DNA from: CAZWSX01 sp964636985
GTDB lineage: Bacteria; Planctomycetota; Planctomycetia; Pirellulales; Pirellulaceae
Direction of reading: 5' to 3'
Assembly (NCBI GenBank): GCA_964636985.1
Contig: CAZWSX010000001.1
Coordinates: forward strand, 558,001 to 622,000
Length of the DNA: 64,000 nt
Position 1 is the stretch's first letter. Every line of letters begins with the position of its first letter. Under the pieces are notes generated by a model. It had not been told where the DNA came from, ran no database searches, and saw nothing but the letters and a program-made list of their open reading frames with translations. Positions 53,350 to 60,769 of the stretch are shown here, one piece after another. The translations under genes and the position numbers were made by a program.

Positions 53350-54687
53350 ATGACGAAGCGAAAGTTGTCGGCCAGTGCGGCCTCTCGGCGTGAATTTATG
53401 CGGAACTCGTCGCTCATGATGGCTGGTGGGGCTGCCATCGTTGGTGGCTCGCTCCGGCTGGCCAGCGCCGCACACTCGTTTGGTAGCGACACCATCAAGA
53501 TCGGTCTGATCGGCGCGGGTGGCCGCGGAACCGGCGCTGCGATTCAAGCTTTGAACACACAAGGTGGCGGACTGAAGGTCGTCGCGATTGCTGACGTCTT
53601 CAAAGATCGCGTGCAACAAGCGTATCGCGCGATCAAGGGCCAACACAACGACAAGGTCGACGTGCCCGAAGACCGGATGTTCGTCGGCTTCGATGCTTAC
53701 AAGCAAGTGCTGGCCACCGATTGCGACCTGGTGATCTTGGCCACGCCTCCGGGTTTCCGTCCGCTGCATTTCTCTGCCGCGGTCGATGCCAAGAAGCACA
53801 TCTTCATGGAAAAGCCCGTCGCCGTTGACCCGGCCGGCGTGCGGAAGGTTTTGGAAGCCACCAAGCGCGCCAAGGACGCCAACCTGGCTGTCGCCGTTGG
53901 TTTGCAACGCCGCCACGAGCGAGCCTACATGGCGACCGTGAAGGCTCTGCAAGACGGCGCGATTGGCGATATCGTTCTCGCCCGTGCTTACTGGAACGGC
54001 AGCACGCCGTGGGTGAAGAACCGCCAGGACAACTGGACCGAAATGGAATACCAGATGCGCAACTGGTACTACTTCAACTGGCTGTGCGGCGACCACATCG
54101 TCGAGCAACACATCCACAACCTGGACGTGATCAACTGGATTAAGAATGGTTACCCCGTAACGGCGCAAGGCCAAGGCGGATGCGAAGTTCGCAAGGGCCA
54201 AGACTACGGCGAAACGTTCGACCATCACATGATCGAGTTCACCTACGCCGATGGCACCAAGATGTTAAGCCAATGCCGCCACATCCCGCACTGCTGGGAT
54301 CAGGTGGACGAGTTCGTCCACGGCACCAAGGGGATGTCGCACGTTGGTGGTGCACGCATCGTCGACGCGATGGGTAAGGAGATGCACAACTTCAACAACC
54401 TGAGCCGCGACGGCCACCAACAAGAGCACCACGACCTTTTCGCGGATCTCCGCTCGGGCAAGATTCCGAACGAAGGGGAATGGGGAGCCAAGAGCACGAT
54501 GACGGCCATCTTCGGCCGCATGGCGACCTACAGCGGTAAGGAACTGAAGTGGGACGACTGCCTCAACTCGCAAAAGGTGGTCTCGCCCGTTGAGAAGTAC
54601 CACTCGTTCACGGATACGCCGCCGGTTCAACCGGGTCCGGACGGTTGGTATGCACACCCGATCCCGGGCGTGACCGAAGTGGTCTAG
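53350..54687 (+). CDS. Tat-exported Gfo/Idh/MocA-family oxidoreductase
   Basis: 445 residues. Tat signal SRREFMRNSSLMMAGGAAIVG with Arg13-Arg14. The Rossmann domain starts IKIGLIGAGGRGTGAA, with the HIFMEKPVAVDPAGV motif (EKP), CGDHIVEQHIHNLDVINW holding the active-site His, and the RHIPHCWDQVDEF segment. These exported oxidoreductases are a hallmark of planctomycetes and probably carry a tightly bound NAD(P). Substrate unknown. A strong terminator follows its stop. Confidence 0.93.
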   Translation: MTKRKLSASAASRREFMRNSSLMMAGGAAIVGGSLRLASAAHSFGSDTIKIGLIGAGGRGTGAAIQALNTQGGGLKVVAIADVFKDRVQQAYRAIKGQHNDKVDVPEDRMFVGFDAYKQVLATDCDLVILATPPGFRPLHFSAAVDAKKHIFMEKPVAVDPAGVRKVLEATKRAKDANLAVAVGLQRRHERAYMATVKALQDGAIGDIVLARAYWNGSTPWVKNRQDNWTEMEYQMRNWYYFNWLCGDHIVEQHIHNLDVINWIKNGYPVTAQGQGGCEVRKGQDYGETFDHHMIEFTYADGTKMLSQCRHIPHCWDQVDEFVHGTKGMSHVGGARIVDAMGKEMHNFNNLSRDGHQQEHHDLFADLRSGKIPNEGEWGAKSTMTAIFGRMATYSGKELKWDDCLNSQKVVSPVEKYHSFTDTPPVQPGPDGWYAHPIPGVTEVV

Positions 54688-54714
54688 TCGCGAGAGATAA
54701 AACTAGCGTTCATC

Positions 54715-54750
54715 AAAAGGGCTCGCCGTTGTGGCGAGCCCTTTTCTGTT
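54715..54750 (+). terminator. Rho-independent terminator of the Tat oxidoreductase gene
   Basis: AAAAGGGCTCGCC, loop GTTGT, GGCGAGCCCTTTT, then CTGTT. A 13-bp perfect stem with a T-run, 27 bp after the stop at 54687. Confidence 0.92.
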
Positions 54751-54760
54751 AGGTGTGAGC

Positions 54761-55300
54761 ATGATCACGATCCGCGAGATGCAGCCGAGCGATCGTAACG
54801 GTATCCTGGCGCTCGAGACGGTCTTCGAGACTTCCACGGTCTACGACGTGGTCACTTCGGCGCGACGCATCGAGCTTGCTTCACGTGCGCTGCCGGCGCC
54901 GCTTCTCAAACGGTATCCGATCGCGGACGTGTTTGCCGGCTGGGCGAGGTGGGATACCGCGTGGGTCGCTGAGGAAGGTGGTTCGATCGTCGGCGTCGCG
55001 GCGACGGAATACGAGGCGTGGCATGCGCATGTCGTCCTCTGGCATTTGTATGTCGATCCGGTGCATCGCCGGGCAGGCGTCGCGCGCGGATTACTTGAGC
55101 GGGTGGAAGACCACGCGCGGACTCGCCATGCCGAACGCGTGTGGCTCGAAACCAGCAGCGTCAACGTGCCAGGCATCGCCTTTTATGAGCGGATGGGCTT
55201 CACCCTCTGCGGCGCCGACGTGACGTTCTATGACGCCACGCAAGCCCGCGAAGAGGCCGCTATCTACATGGCCAAGTCGATGCGTCGACCACCGACGTGA
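54761..55300 (+). CDS. GNAT-family N-acetyltransferase
   Basis: 179 residues from ATG 54761 (MITIREMQPSDRNGILALE). The acetyl-CoA loop lies in LYVDPVHRRAGVARGLLERVE (here abbreviated; RRAGVA). The end SVNVPGIAFYERMGF is a standard motif B. Substrate unknown. The longer frame from 54731 would begin inside the terminator stem, so it is rejected. Confidence 0.88.
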   Translation: MITIREMQPSDRNGILALETVFETSTVYDVVTSARRIELASRALPAPLLKRYPIADVFAGWARWDTAWVAEEGGSIVGVAATEYEAWHAHVVLWHLYVDPVHRRAGVARGLLERVEDHARTRHAERVWLETSSVNVPGIAFYERMGFTLCGADVTFYDATQAREEAAIYMAKSMRRPPT

Positions 55301-55779
55301 GACGCAAGGCGAACTGAAATACCCTAACCGGCAAACTCTTCCGCGCGGCCGATGCTGTACGAAACAGCACGCGGGGACTGATTCGCTGGCAAACGCGAGC
55401 CGATTGAGGACTGCTATGCTGGCAAAATCTCCAGTTCACTCCGCTCAAGCCAGTTCTATTGGCGGGTTTGGTTCCCGGTATTCGCGAGCGCAATAGCGCA
55501 GGTCGTGCAAACCCGCACGGGACGTAACGCCGGTAATCTGTGCCATCCCGGAAAAAACCCATTAACTGGGCGACAAAGCCAAGCCGAACCTAACGGATAA
55601 CGACAGCAGGGAAGTTTTCGTCGTAGGCGGCGGCGCTCTCTCTCTCTTGCTGGCATGGATTGCATTTTCAAACGTCGATCCCAAGGCCCAAGCCGCCGAG
55701 AACGCCGTCCACGATGGACAGCTTCGGCCGGCGGAATGGTTTCAGGATCTCTGGTTCCTTAATGTCAAAGGAAGACACG
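55301..55779. other. Upstream region of the porin gene
   Basis: About 480 bp without a gene. It contains a candidate structured RNA at 55462-55523 and a CT-repeat (CTCTCTCTCTC) near 55636. The open frames that cross it do not start near a ribosome site and have no recognisable product. The porin promoter is expected here. Confidence 0.55.
55462..55523 (+). ncRNA. Candidate structured leader RNA with possible pseudoknot
   Basis: GCGGGTTTG at 55462-55470 pairs perfectly with CAAACCCGC at 55508-55516. Inside the loop, TCCCG (55473-55477) can pair with CGGGA (55518-55522) just after the second arm, which would make an H-type pseudoknot; a small GCGC-AATA-GCGC hairpin sits between. It lies about 260 bp upstream of the porin start. 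I do not recognise a known riboswitch class. It may also be a DNA operator or chance. Confidence 0.35.
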
Positions 55780-57204
55780 ATGCGCAAGGAATCTTTCTGG
55801 CACCCACTGGTCCAGAAATGGGCCGCCGGGGCAGTCGCTGCCGCTAGTTTGTTCGCCTGGAATGTTGTGGGTACGAATTCGTACTCTCAGGAACCCGTCG
55901 CGGTTGCGGAAGCGGCCGCCGAGGAACCCGAGGCCGAGGAAGAAGAGGAAGAAAAGCCCGACTATTTCACCCTCATGGGTGCGATGGAAGGGACCTACCT
56001 CGGGGATTTCCTCGAGTGCAACAACACGAAGATCTATGGCAACGTCGCCCAGGGCATGACGTTCAACTTCGATCACCCGACCGACAAGTTCAACGGGCCG
56101 ATGACCTGGATGGATCGCGACCGGGAATGGAATCTTCAACAATTGTGGTTGGGCGTCGCCAAGACGGTCGACCAAGAAGACTGCTGTTGGGACTGGGGTT
56201 ATCAGGTCGACGCGGTCTACGGCACCAACTACCGCTGGATGATCGAACAGGGCTTCGAAAACCAGCTGAACAACGGCCAATCGTTCTACGGTTTGGCTCT
56301 GCCTAACATGAACGTCAAGTTCGGCAACCAAGATTGGTTGTTCACCGTTGGACGTTTTGCGTGTCCGTGCGGGTACTTTGGGCTCGACACGACCCAGAAT
56401 TTCTTCCCGATCCTGCCTTATACCTACCAATACGGCGAGCCCTTCACCCACACTGGTGCCACCGCGGCGTACAAGTTGAGTGATCGCGTTACGGTTACCA
56501 GTGGATTGACGCGGGGTTGGGACAACTGGGACGGAACGAACTTCGGTTCGCCGAACCTAGGCATCCTTGGTTTGGTGACGATTGCCGGTGTCTGCGAAGG
56601 AGACAGCTTCTCATACTTCGGACACTGGTCGAGGGAAGCCAACGAGCGAACCACGCCCGGCGGCGGTCCTGGAGTCTCGAACGACTTCACCGGCCGTTAC
56701 GTCCAAACGCTGACTTACATCAAGAAGCTCAGCGAACAGAGCACTTGGGTGCTGCAATCGGACTTCGGCCACCAAGACCGCGCTAAGCTCAACGGAGCTT
56801 CGGCCAACTGGTTCGGTGTGAACTCGTACTTGTTCCACAAGTACAACGATTGCTGGACCTGGGGGCTCAACACGGAATGGTTCCGTGACGACGGTGGTTA
56901 CCGCGTCGGCACGTTGTTGCCCGCCTATCCGGGTAGCGAAGCTCGCGGCCTGGGTGGCTTCAACGGCAACTTCCGCGGTGGTTACAACGGTGACTTCTTC
57001 CGCGTGATGTTTGGCCCGCAATGGTCGCCGCGCACCAACCTGGTGATGCGTCCCGGCCTGGCGGTCGACTGGTTCAGCGGATCGATCGACACCAACAAGC
57101 AACGTGCCTTCGGCAACGCCAACAATCCTGGTCTCCGTCCGTACAACGATGGGACCAGCAACGTGCAAGGCGTCGCCTTCTTCGACGTGTTCTTCAAGTT
57201 CTAA
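55780..57204 (+). CDS. BBP2-type beta-barrel porin
   Basis: 474 residues from ATG 55780, preceded by AAGGAAG. A signal peptide (KWAAGAVAAASLFAWNVVG, cleavage near SYSQ) is followed by an acidic Glu-rich stretch and then an aromatic, Gly/Asn-rich domain of alternating strands that ends in FFDVFFKF, a C-terminal aromatic signal for outer-membrane barrels. The YQVDAVYGTNYRW and TVGRFACPCGYFGLD segments match putative beta-barrel porin-2 (OmpL-like) proteins. It probably lets small solutes cross the outer membrane. Lying just before phoR-phoU-phoB, it may be phosphate-regulated; this is inference. Confidence 0.88.
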   Translation: MRKESFWHPLVQKWAAGAVAAASLFAWNVVGTNSYSQEPVAVAEAAAEEPEAEEEEEEKPDYFTLMGAMEGTYLGDFLECNNTKIYGNVAQGMTFNFDHPTDKFNGPMTWMDRDREWNLQQLWLGVAKTVDQEDCCWDWGYQVDAVYGTNYRWMIEQGFENQLNNGQSFYGLALPNMNVKFGNQDWLFTVGRFACPCGYFGLDTTQNFFPILPYTYQYGEPFTHTGATAAYKLSDRVTVTSGLTRGWDNWDGTNFGSPNLGILGLVTIAGVCEGDSFSYFGHWSREANERTTPGGGPGVSNDFTGRYVQTLTYIKKLSEQSTWVLQSDFGHQDRAKLNGASANWFGVNSYLFHKYNDCWTWGLNTEWFRDDGGYRVGTLLPAYPGSEARGLGGFNGNFRGGYNGDFFRVMFGPQWSPRTNLVMRPGLAVDWFSGSIDTNKQRAFGNANNPGLRPYNDGTSNVQGVAFFDVFFKF

Positions 57205-57237
57205 ACGCGAAGACCGTTCGAACCTGAGCTAACGTTT

Positions 57238-57270
57238 CGGGGTGCGTTGAAAAACGCACCCCGATTTCGT
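57238..57270 (+). terminator. Rho-independent terminator of the porin gene
   Basis: CGGGGTGCGTT, loop GAAA, AACGCACCCCG, then ATTTCGTT. An 11-bp perfect stem 33 bp after the stop. The T-run is short and broken, so the stem does most of the work. Confidence 0.85.
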
Positions 57271-57393
57271 TGCGTCCCCGCGGTTTGGTTACCGTCGTCG
57301 ATCGGGTAAACTGATGAAGCATCACCGCAGTTGAGCCTGCGCCGGTGAACTACGCGTGGGTCATGTGGAAGTCAGTGCACGGAGCCTATCGCT

Positions 57394-59169
57394 TTGCAGT
57401 GGTCGTCGCGACTCTTTTGGCGCATTTTCTCGGTATTTGTCTTTTTCGACCTTCTCCTGGTCGCGGCGCTGATTGGAGTCGTTCGATGGCGTTACCGCGC
57501 CGCCATGGTCGACCAAGAAGGGCGCGCGCTGGTCAGAACGCTGGATGGCATCGAATCGCGACTACCTAAAGGGTGGGTTGATCTGCCAAGCGAAGAGTTG
57601 ACCCAGTGGATCAACCAGCAAAGCGAGCAAGCGCGGACCGAACTGACGCTCTACGATTCTCAAGGACTTCGCCTGGCCACCTCGTCGAGTTACGGCGAGC
57701 CTCGCATTGGTGAATGGCCGGAAGTCGTGGGGGCTCGCACAGTAGGCATTGGGCAAGCCGAGCGAGTGACATCGAACTCGCAGCGCCGGCTGTACGCCGC
57801 CAAGGCCGTAACGGAAAACGGCGGCACCCAAGGGATGCTTTGCAGCTCCGCCAGCCTGACCGAAATCGACCGGAATATTGCTCAGATTACTTGGGGGTTA
57901 GCGGGAGTCGGCATCGCAACGGCACTGATGGCAGCGGCTATCAGTTACCTGACGATCCTGCGAACGGTCCGTCCGTTAGCAGCATTGACGCGGGGTGCCC
58001 GTGGCCTGGCCGATGGCGATCAGGGGCTCGCGAAAGAGCCAGAAAAAAGCGACGAATTGGGGCTGCTGGGGCGCGCCTTCCGGCGAATGCAAAGCGAACT
58101 CGATACCCGCGTCGACCAGCTCAATGCCAACAGCGAGCGGATGAAGGCGGTGCTGGAGAACATGGTCGAAGGGGTGATCGCCGTCAGCCCCGACGAACGA
58201 ATCCTGCTGGCCAACGAGGCCTCGCGCGAGTTGCTCGAGATCGCCACGGGCGACATTTCCGGAAAGGCCCTCCTCCAACTCACGCGGTCGCTGGCCGTAC
58301 ACAAGGCAGTCAGCGAAGCGCTGTTAGGAACGTCGGCGATTCAAACCGAGTTTGAGTCGACAGGCAAACAACGCCGCGTCTTAGCTCTTCGCGCGACGAG
58401 GCTGCCGGGCAATCCGTCGCCTGGCGTGGTGGTGGTGCTGCACGACGTTACGGAACTGCGCCGGCTGGAAAACCTGCGCCGCGAGTTCGTCGCCAACGTT
58501 TCGCACGAGCTCAAAACGCCGCTGGCTTCGATCAAGGCGTATGCCGAAACGCTCCGCATGGGAGCGATATCCGACTCCGCCAACAACGTGATGTTCGTGG
58601 AGCGGATTGAAGAGCAGGCGGATCGGCTGCACCAGCTGATTCTCGATTTGATTCACATCGCGAGGGTGGAATCGGGGCAGGAAGTCTTCGACATCGTCGA
58701 TGTCGATTTGGGGACCGTTATCGAGGCTTGCGTCCACAGTTTGCGCGGCTCCGCCACGGCGAAGCAGATTTCGTTGACCACGGAGGGGACCGAGGAAGAG
58801 ATTTTGGCACGGGCCGACGAGGAAGGGATGGAGACCATCCTGAACAACCTGGTGGGAAACGCGATCAAGTACACCCCGGATGGCGGTTCGGTTACGGTGC
58901 GTTGCCGCCGGGAAGGAAGATCGGCCATTGTGGAGGTCGAAGATACGGGGATTGGGATCGCCCTGCCGGAGCAATCAAGGATTTTCGAGCGGTTTTATCG
59001 GGTCGACAAAGCCCGTTCCCGGGAGCTCGGTGGGACTGGATTGGGCCTATCGATCGTCAAGAACCTGACGCAGGCTTTTGGCGGGTCGATTGGGATCGAA
59101 AGTCAATTGAAAAAGGGCTCAAAGTTCATTGTGCGTCTACCGCTGGTGGAATCGCCCCAGTATCGCTGA
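57394..59169 (+). CDS. phoR: PhoR-like sensor histidine kinase
   Basis: 591 residues. TM helix 1 (about 8-31), a periplasmic region to about 165, TM helix 2 (about 166-189), HAMP (to about 245), PAS (about 250-358), dimerisation helix with phospho-acceptor His371 in ANVSHELKTPLAS, then an ATPase domain with NNLVGNAIKYTPDGG (N box), DTGIGI and GGTGLGLSIVK. The start is a TTG at 57394 with ACGGAG upstream; the first in-frame ATG is after TM 1, and using it would remove the helix. The phoU-phoB neighbours support a phosphate-sensing role. Confidence 0.9.
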   Translation: MQWSSRLFWRIFSVFVFFDLLLVAALIGVVRWRYRAAMVDQEGRALVRTLDGIESRLPKGWVDLPSEELTQWINQQSEQARTELTLYDSQGLRLATSSSYGEPRIGEWPEVVGARTVGIGQAERVTSNSQRRLYAAKAVTENGGTQGMLCSSASLTEIDRNIAQITWGLAGVGIATALMAAAISYLTILRTVRPLAALTRGARGLADGDQGLAKEPEKSDELGLLGRAFRRMQSELDTRVDQLNANSERMKAVLENMVEGVIAVSPDERILLANEASRELLEIATGDISGKALLQLTRSLAVHKAVSEALLGTSAIQTEFESTGKQRRVLALRATRLPGNPSPGVVVVLHDVTELRRLENLRREFVANVSHELKTPLASIKAYAETLRMGAISDSANNVMFVERIEEQADRLHQLILDLIHIARVESGQEVFDIVDVDLGTVIEACVHSLRGSATAKQISLTTEGTEEEILARADEEGMETILNNLVGNAIKYTPDGGSVTVRCRREGRSAIVEVEDTGIGIALPEQSRIFERFYRVDKARSRELGGTGLGLSIVKNLTQAFGGSIGIESQLKKGSKFIVRLPLVESPQYR

Positions 59170-59289
59170 GCGGCGTCTTCTTAACCGTTTATTCTCGATT
59201 CGTTAACTTGTAGCAGTTAGACCTTTTAACAATCCGCATGTGACGGGTTGGCTAGATCGTTTTCAACCATTCATGCGGGGGAGAGTTTG

Positions 59290-59967
59290 ATGCACCGACA
59301 CTTGCATCGCGACATGGAGCAATTGCAGCAGATGATGGTCGAGCATGCCGCGGTGGTCGAAACGATGATCGACAAAGCGGTGCAAGGCCTTTGCCACAGA
59401 CGCTTCGAACTGTTGGCGGAGGTGTACCAGTTGGAAGAGGTCGTCGATCGCCGCGAAGTGGTGATCGAAGAAGAGTGCCTTAAGGTGTTGGCCTTACACC
59501 AACCCGTTGCGATCGACCTGCGGCGCGTCGTGGCGATGTTGAAGGTGAACAACGATATGGAACGGATCGCCGACCTGGCGGTGAAGGTCGGGAATCGCTG
59601 CGAAGGACTGTCGCAGTATCCCGAGTTTATCGTTCCGCCCGAAACGGAGCGGATCGCGACGATGTCGCGCGGGATGGTGCAAGACTCGCTCGATGCGCTG
59701 ATTCAACTCGATTCGACCGTGGCCCGCCGCGTGATGGGACAGGATGACGAGGTGGATGAGCTGAACGCGGCGATCATCGACGATTTACAAGGCCGCATGG
59801 AAAGTCGTGAAGTGAGGATTGCTCCGGCGCTGCATTGTTTTTCGGCCATTCGCAACATCGAGCGAATCGCCGACCACGCGGTGAATATCGCGGAAGAAGT
59901 GATCTACCTGGTTGACGCCGAGATTGTGCGCCATAGTCGAGCGCCGTCAACGCCGAAAAGTTCCTAG
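59290..59967 (+). CDS. phoU: Phosphate-regulation protein PhoU
   Basis: 225 residues from ATG 59290, with GGGGAGAG upstream; the frame is open to 59248. Two PhoU three-helix bundles: residues about 15-100 with QPVAIDLRRVVAMLKVNNDMERIADL (abbreviated), a metal-binding E-x-x-x-D motif, and the second, about 115-210, with FSAIRNIERIADHAVNIAEE. PhoU links the Pst transporter and PhoR signalling. No pst genes lie in the window. It ends 9 bp before phoB. Confidence 0.93.
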   Translation: MHRHLHRDMEQLQQMMVEHAAVVETMIDKAVQGLCHRRFELLAEVYQLEEVVDRREVVIEEECLKVLALHQPVAIDLRRVVAMLKVNNDMERIADLAVKVGNRCEGLSQYPEFIVPPETERIATMSRGMVQDSLDALIQLDSTVARRVMGQDDEVDELNAAIIDDLQGRMESREVRIAPALHCFSAIRNIERIADHAVNIAEEVIYLVDAEIVRHSRAPSTPKSS

Positions 59968-59976
59968 GAAACGTGC

Positions 59977-60699
59977 ATGGCAAAAGGTAAAGTGCTGGTT
60001 ATCGAAGATGATCGTTCGCTGGCGGATGTGCTGGCGTACAACCTGCGGGCAGCAGGCTACGAAGTGCTCGTCTCGCACGACGGCCAGGATGGAATCGCTC
60101 AAGCGCAGCTCAAGTCGCCCGACGTGATCGTTCTCGATTTGATGTTGCCGGTGGTCGACGGTTTGGATGTTTGTCGCCGTTTGCGAGCCGACGCCACGAC
60201 GCGCGACATGCTGATTATCTTCCTCACCGCGAAAGCGGAAGAAACGGACGAACTGATTGGCTTCTCGCTGGGCGCGGACGATTACGTCACCAAGCCGTTC
60301 AGCGTGAAAGTGTTGCTCGAACGGATCAAGGCGCTGCGCCGGCGACGCGCTCCCGATGCGATTTCGGATGATTACACGGCGAGCCAAGGGGTCACCGTCG
60401 ATCGCAGCCGATATCGCGCTACGGTCGATGGCCAGCCCATCTATCTCACCAAGAGCGAGTTCAAGCTGCTCGATACGTTGATCCGTCAGCCTGGCCGCGT
60501 GTTTCACCGTTCCGAGTTGATCGATGCCGCGCTCGGTGAGGACACGATGGTGATGGAGCGGACCATCGACGTTCATATCCGCGCCTTGCGACGAAAGCTC
60601 GATAAATATGCCGACGTAATCGAGACCGTTCGCGGTGTTGGATATCGCTTCCGTGATACCTCCGTCGAATTGCACGATCCGGACGAGACAGTTAGTTAG
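59977..60699 (+). CDS. phoB: PhoB-like response regulator (OmpR/PhoB family)
   Basis: 240 residues. Receiver domain with acidic pocket EDD (10-12), phospho-acceptor Asp54 in VLDLMLP, Thr84 and Lys106 (VTKPF), then a winged-helix DNA-binding domain from about 135 (LTKSEFKLLDTLIRQPGRVFHRSEL, ending RTIDVHIRALRRKLD-like and VRGVGYRF). It should activate phosphate-starvation genes when phosphorylated by the PhoR homologue. Third gene of phoR-phoU-phoB, which reverses the usual B-before-R order. Confidence 0.93.
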   Translation: MAKGKVLVIEDDRSLADVLAYNLRAAGYEVLVSHDGQDGIAQAQLKSPDVIVLDLMLPVVDGLDVCRRLRADATTRDMLIIFLTAKAEETDELIGFSLGADDYVTKPFSVKVLLERIKALRRRRAPDAISDDYTASQGVTVDRSRYRATVDGQPIYLTKSEFKLLDTLIRQPGRVFHRSELIDAALGEDTMVMERTIDVHIRALRRKLDKYADVIETVRGVGYRFRDTSVELHDPDETVS

Positions 60700-60769
60700 C
60701 CCCTGGCGAGTGCTGCGGCGTGTTCGGCGGGATTCATCCTGGGCTACAATGTTGCCGAGGAGCATCCCT

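Noticed and set aside
54731..54760. An upstream GTG start for the GNAT gene
   Set aside because: It falls within the stem of the terminator of the preceding gene; the ATG at 54761 opens the conserved domain.
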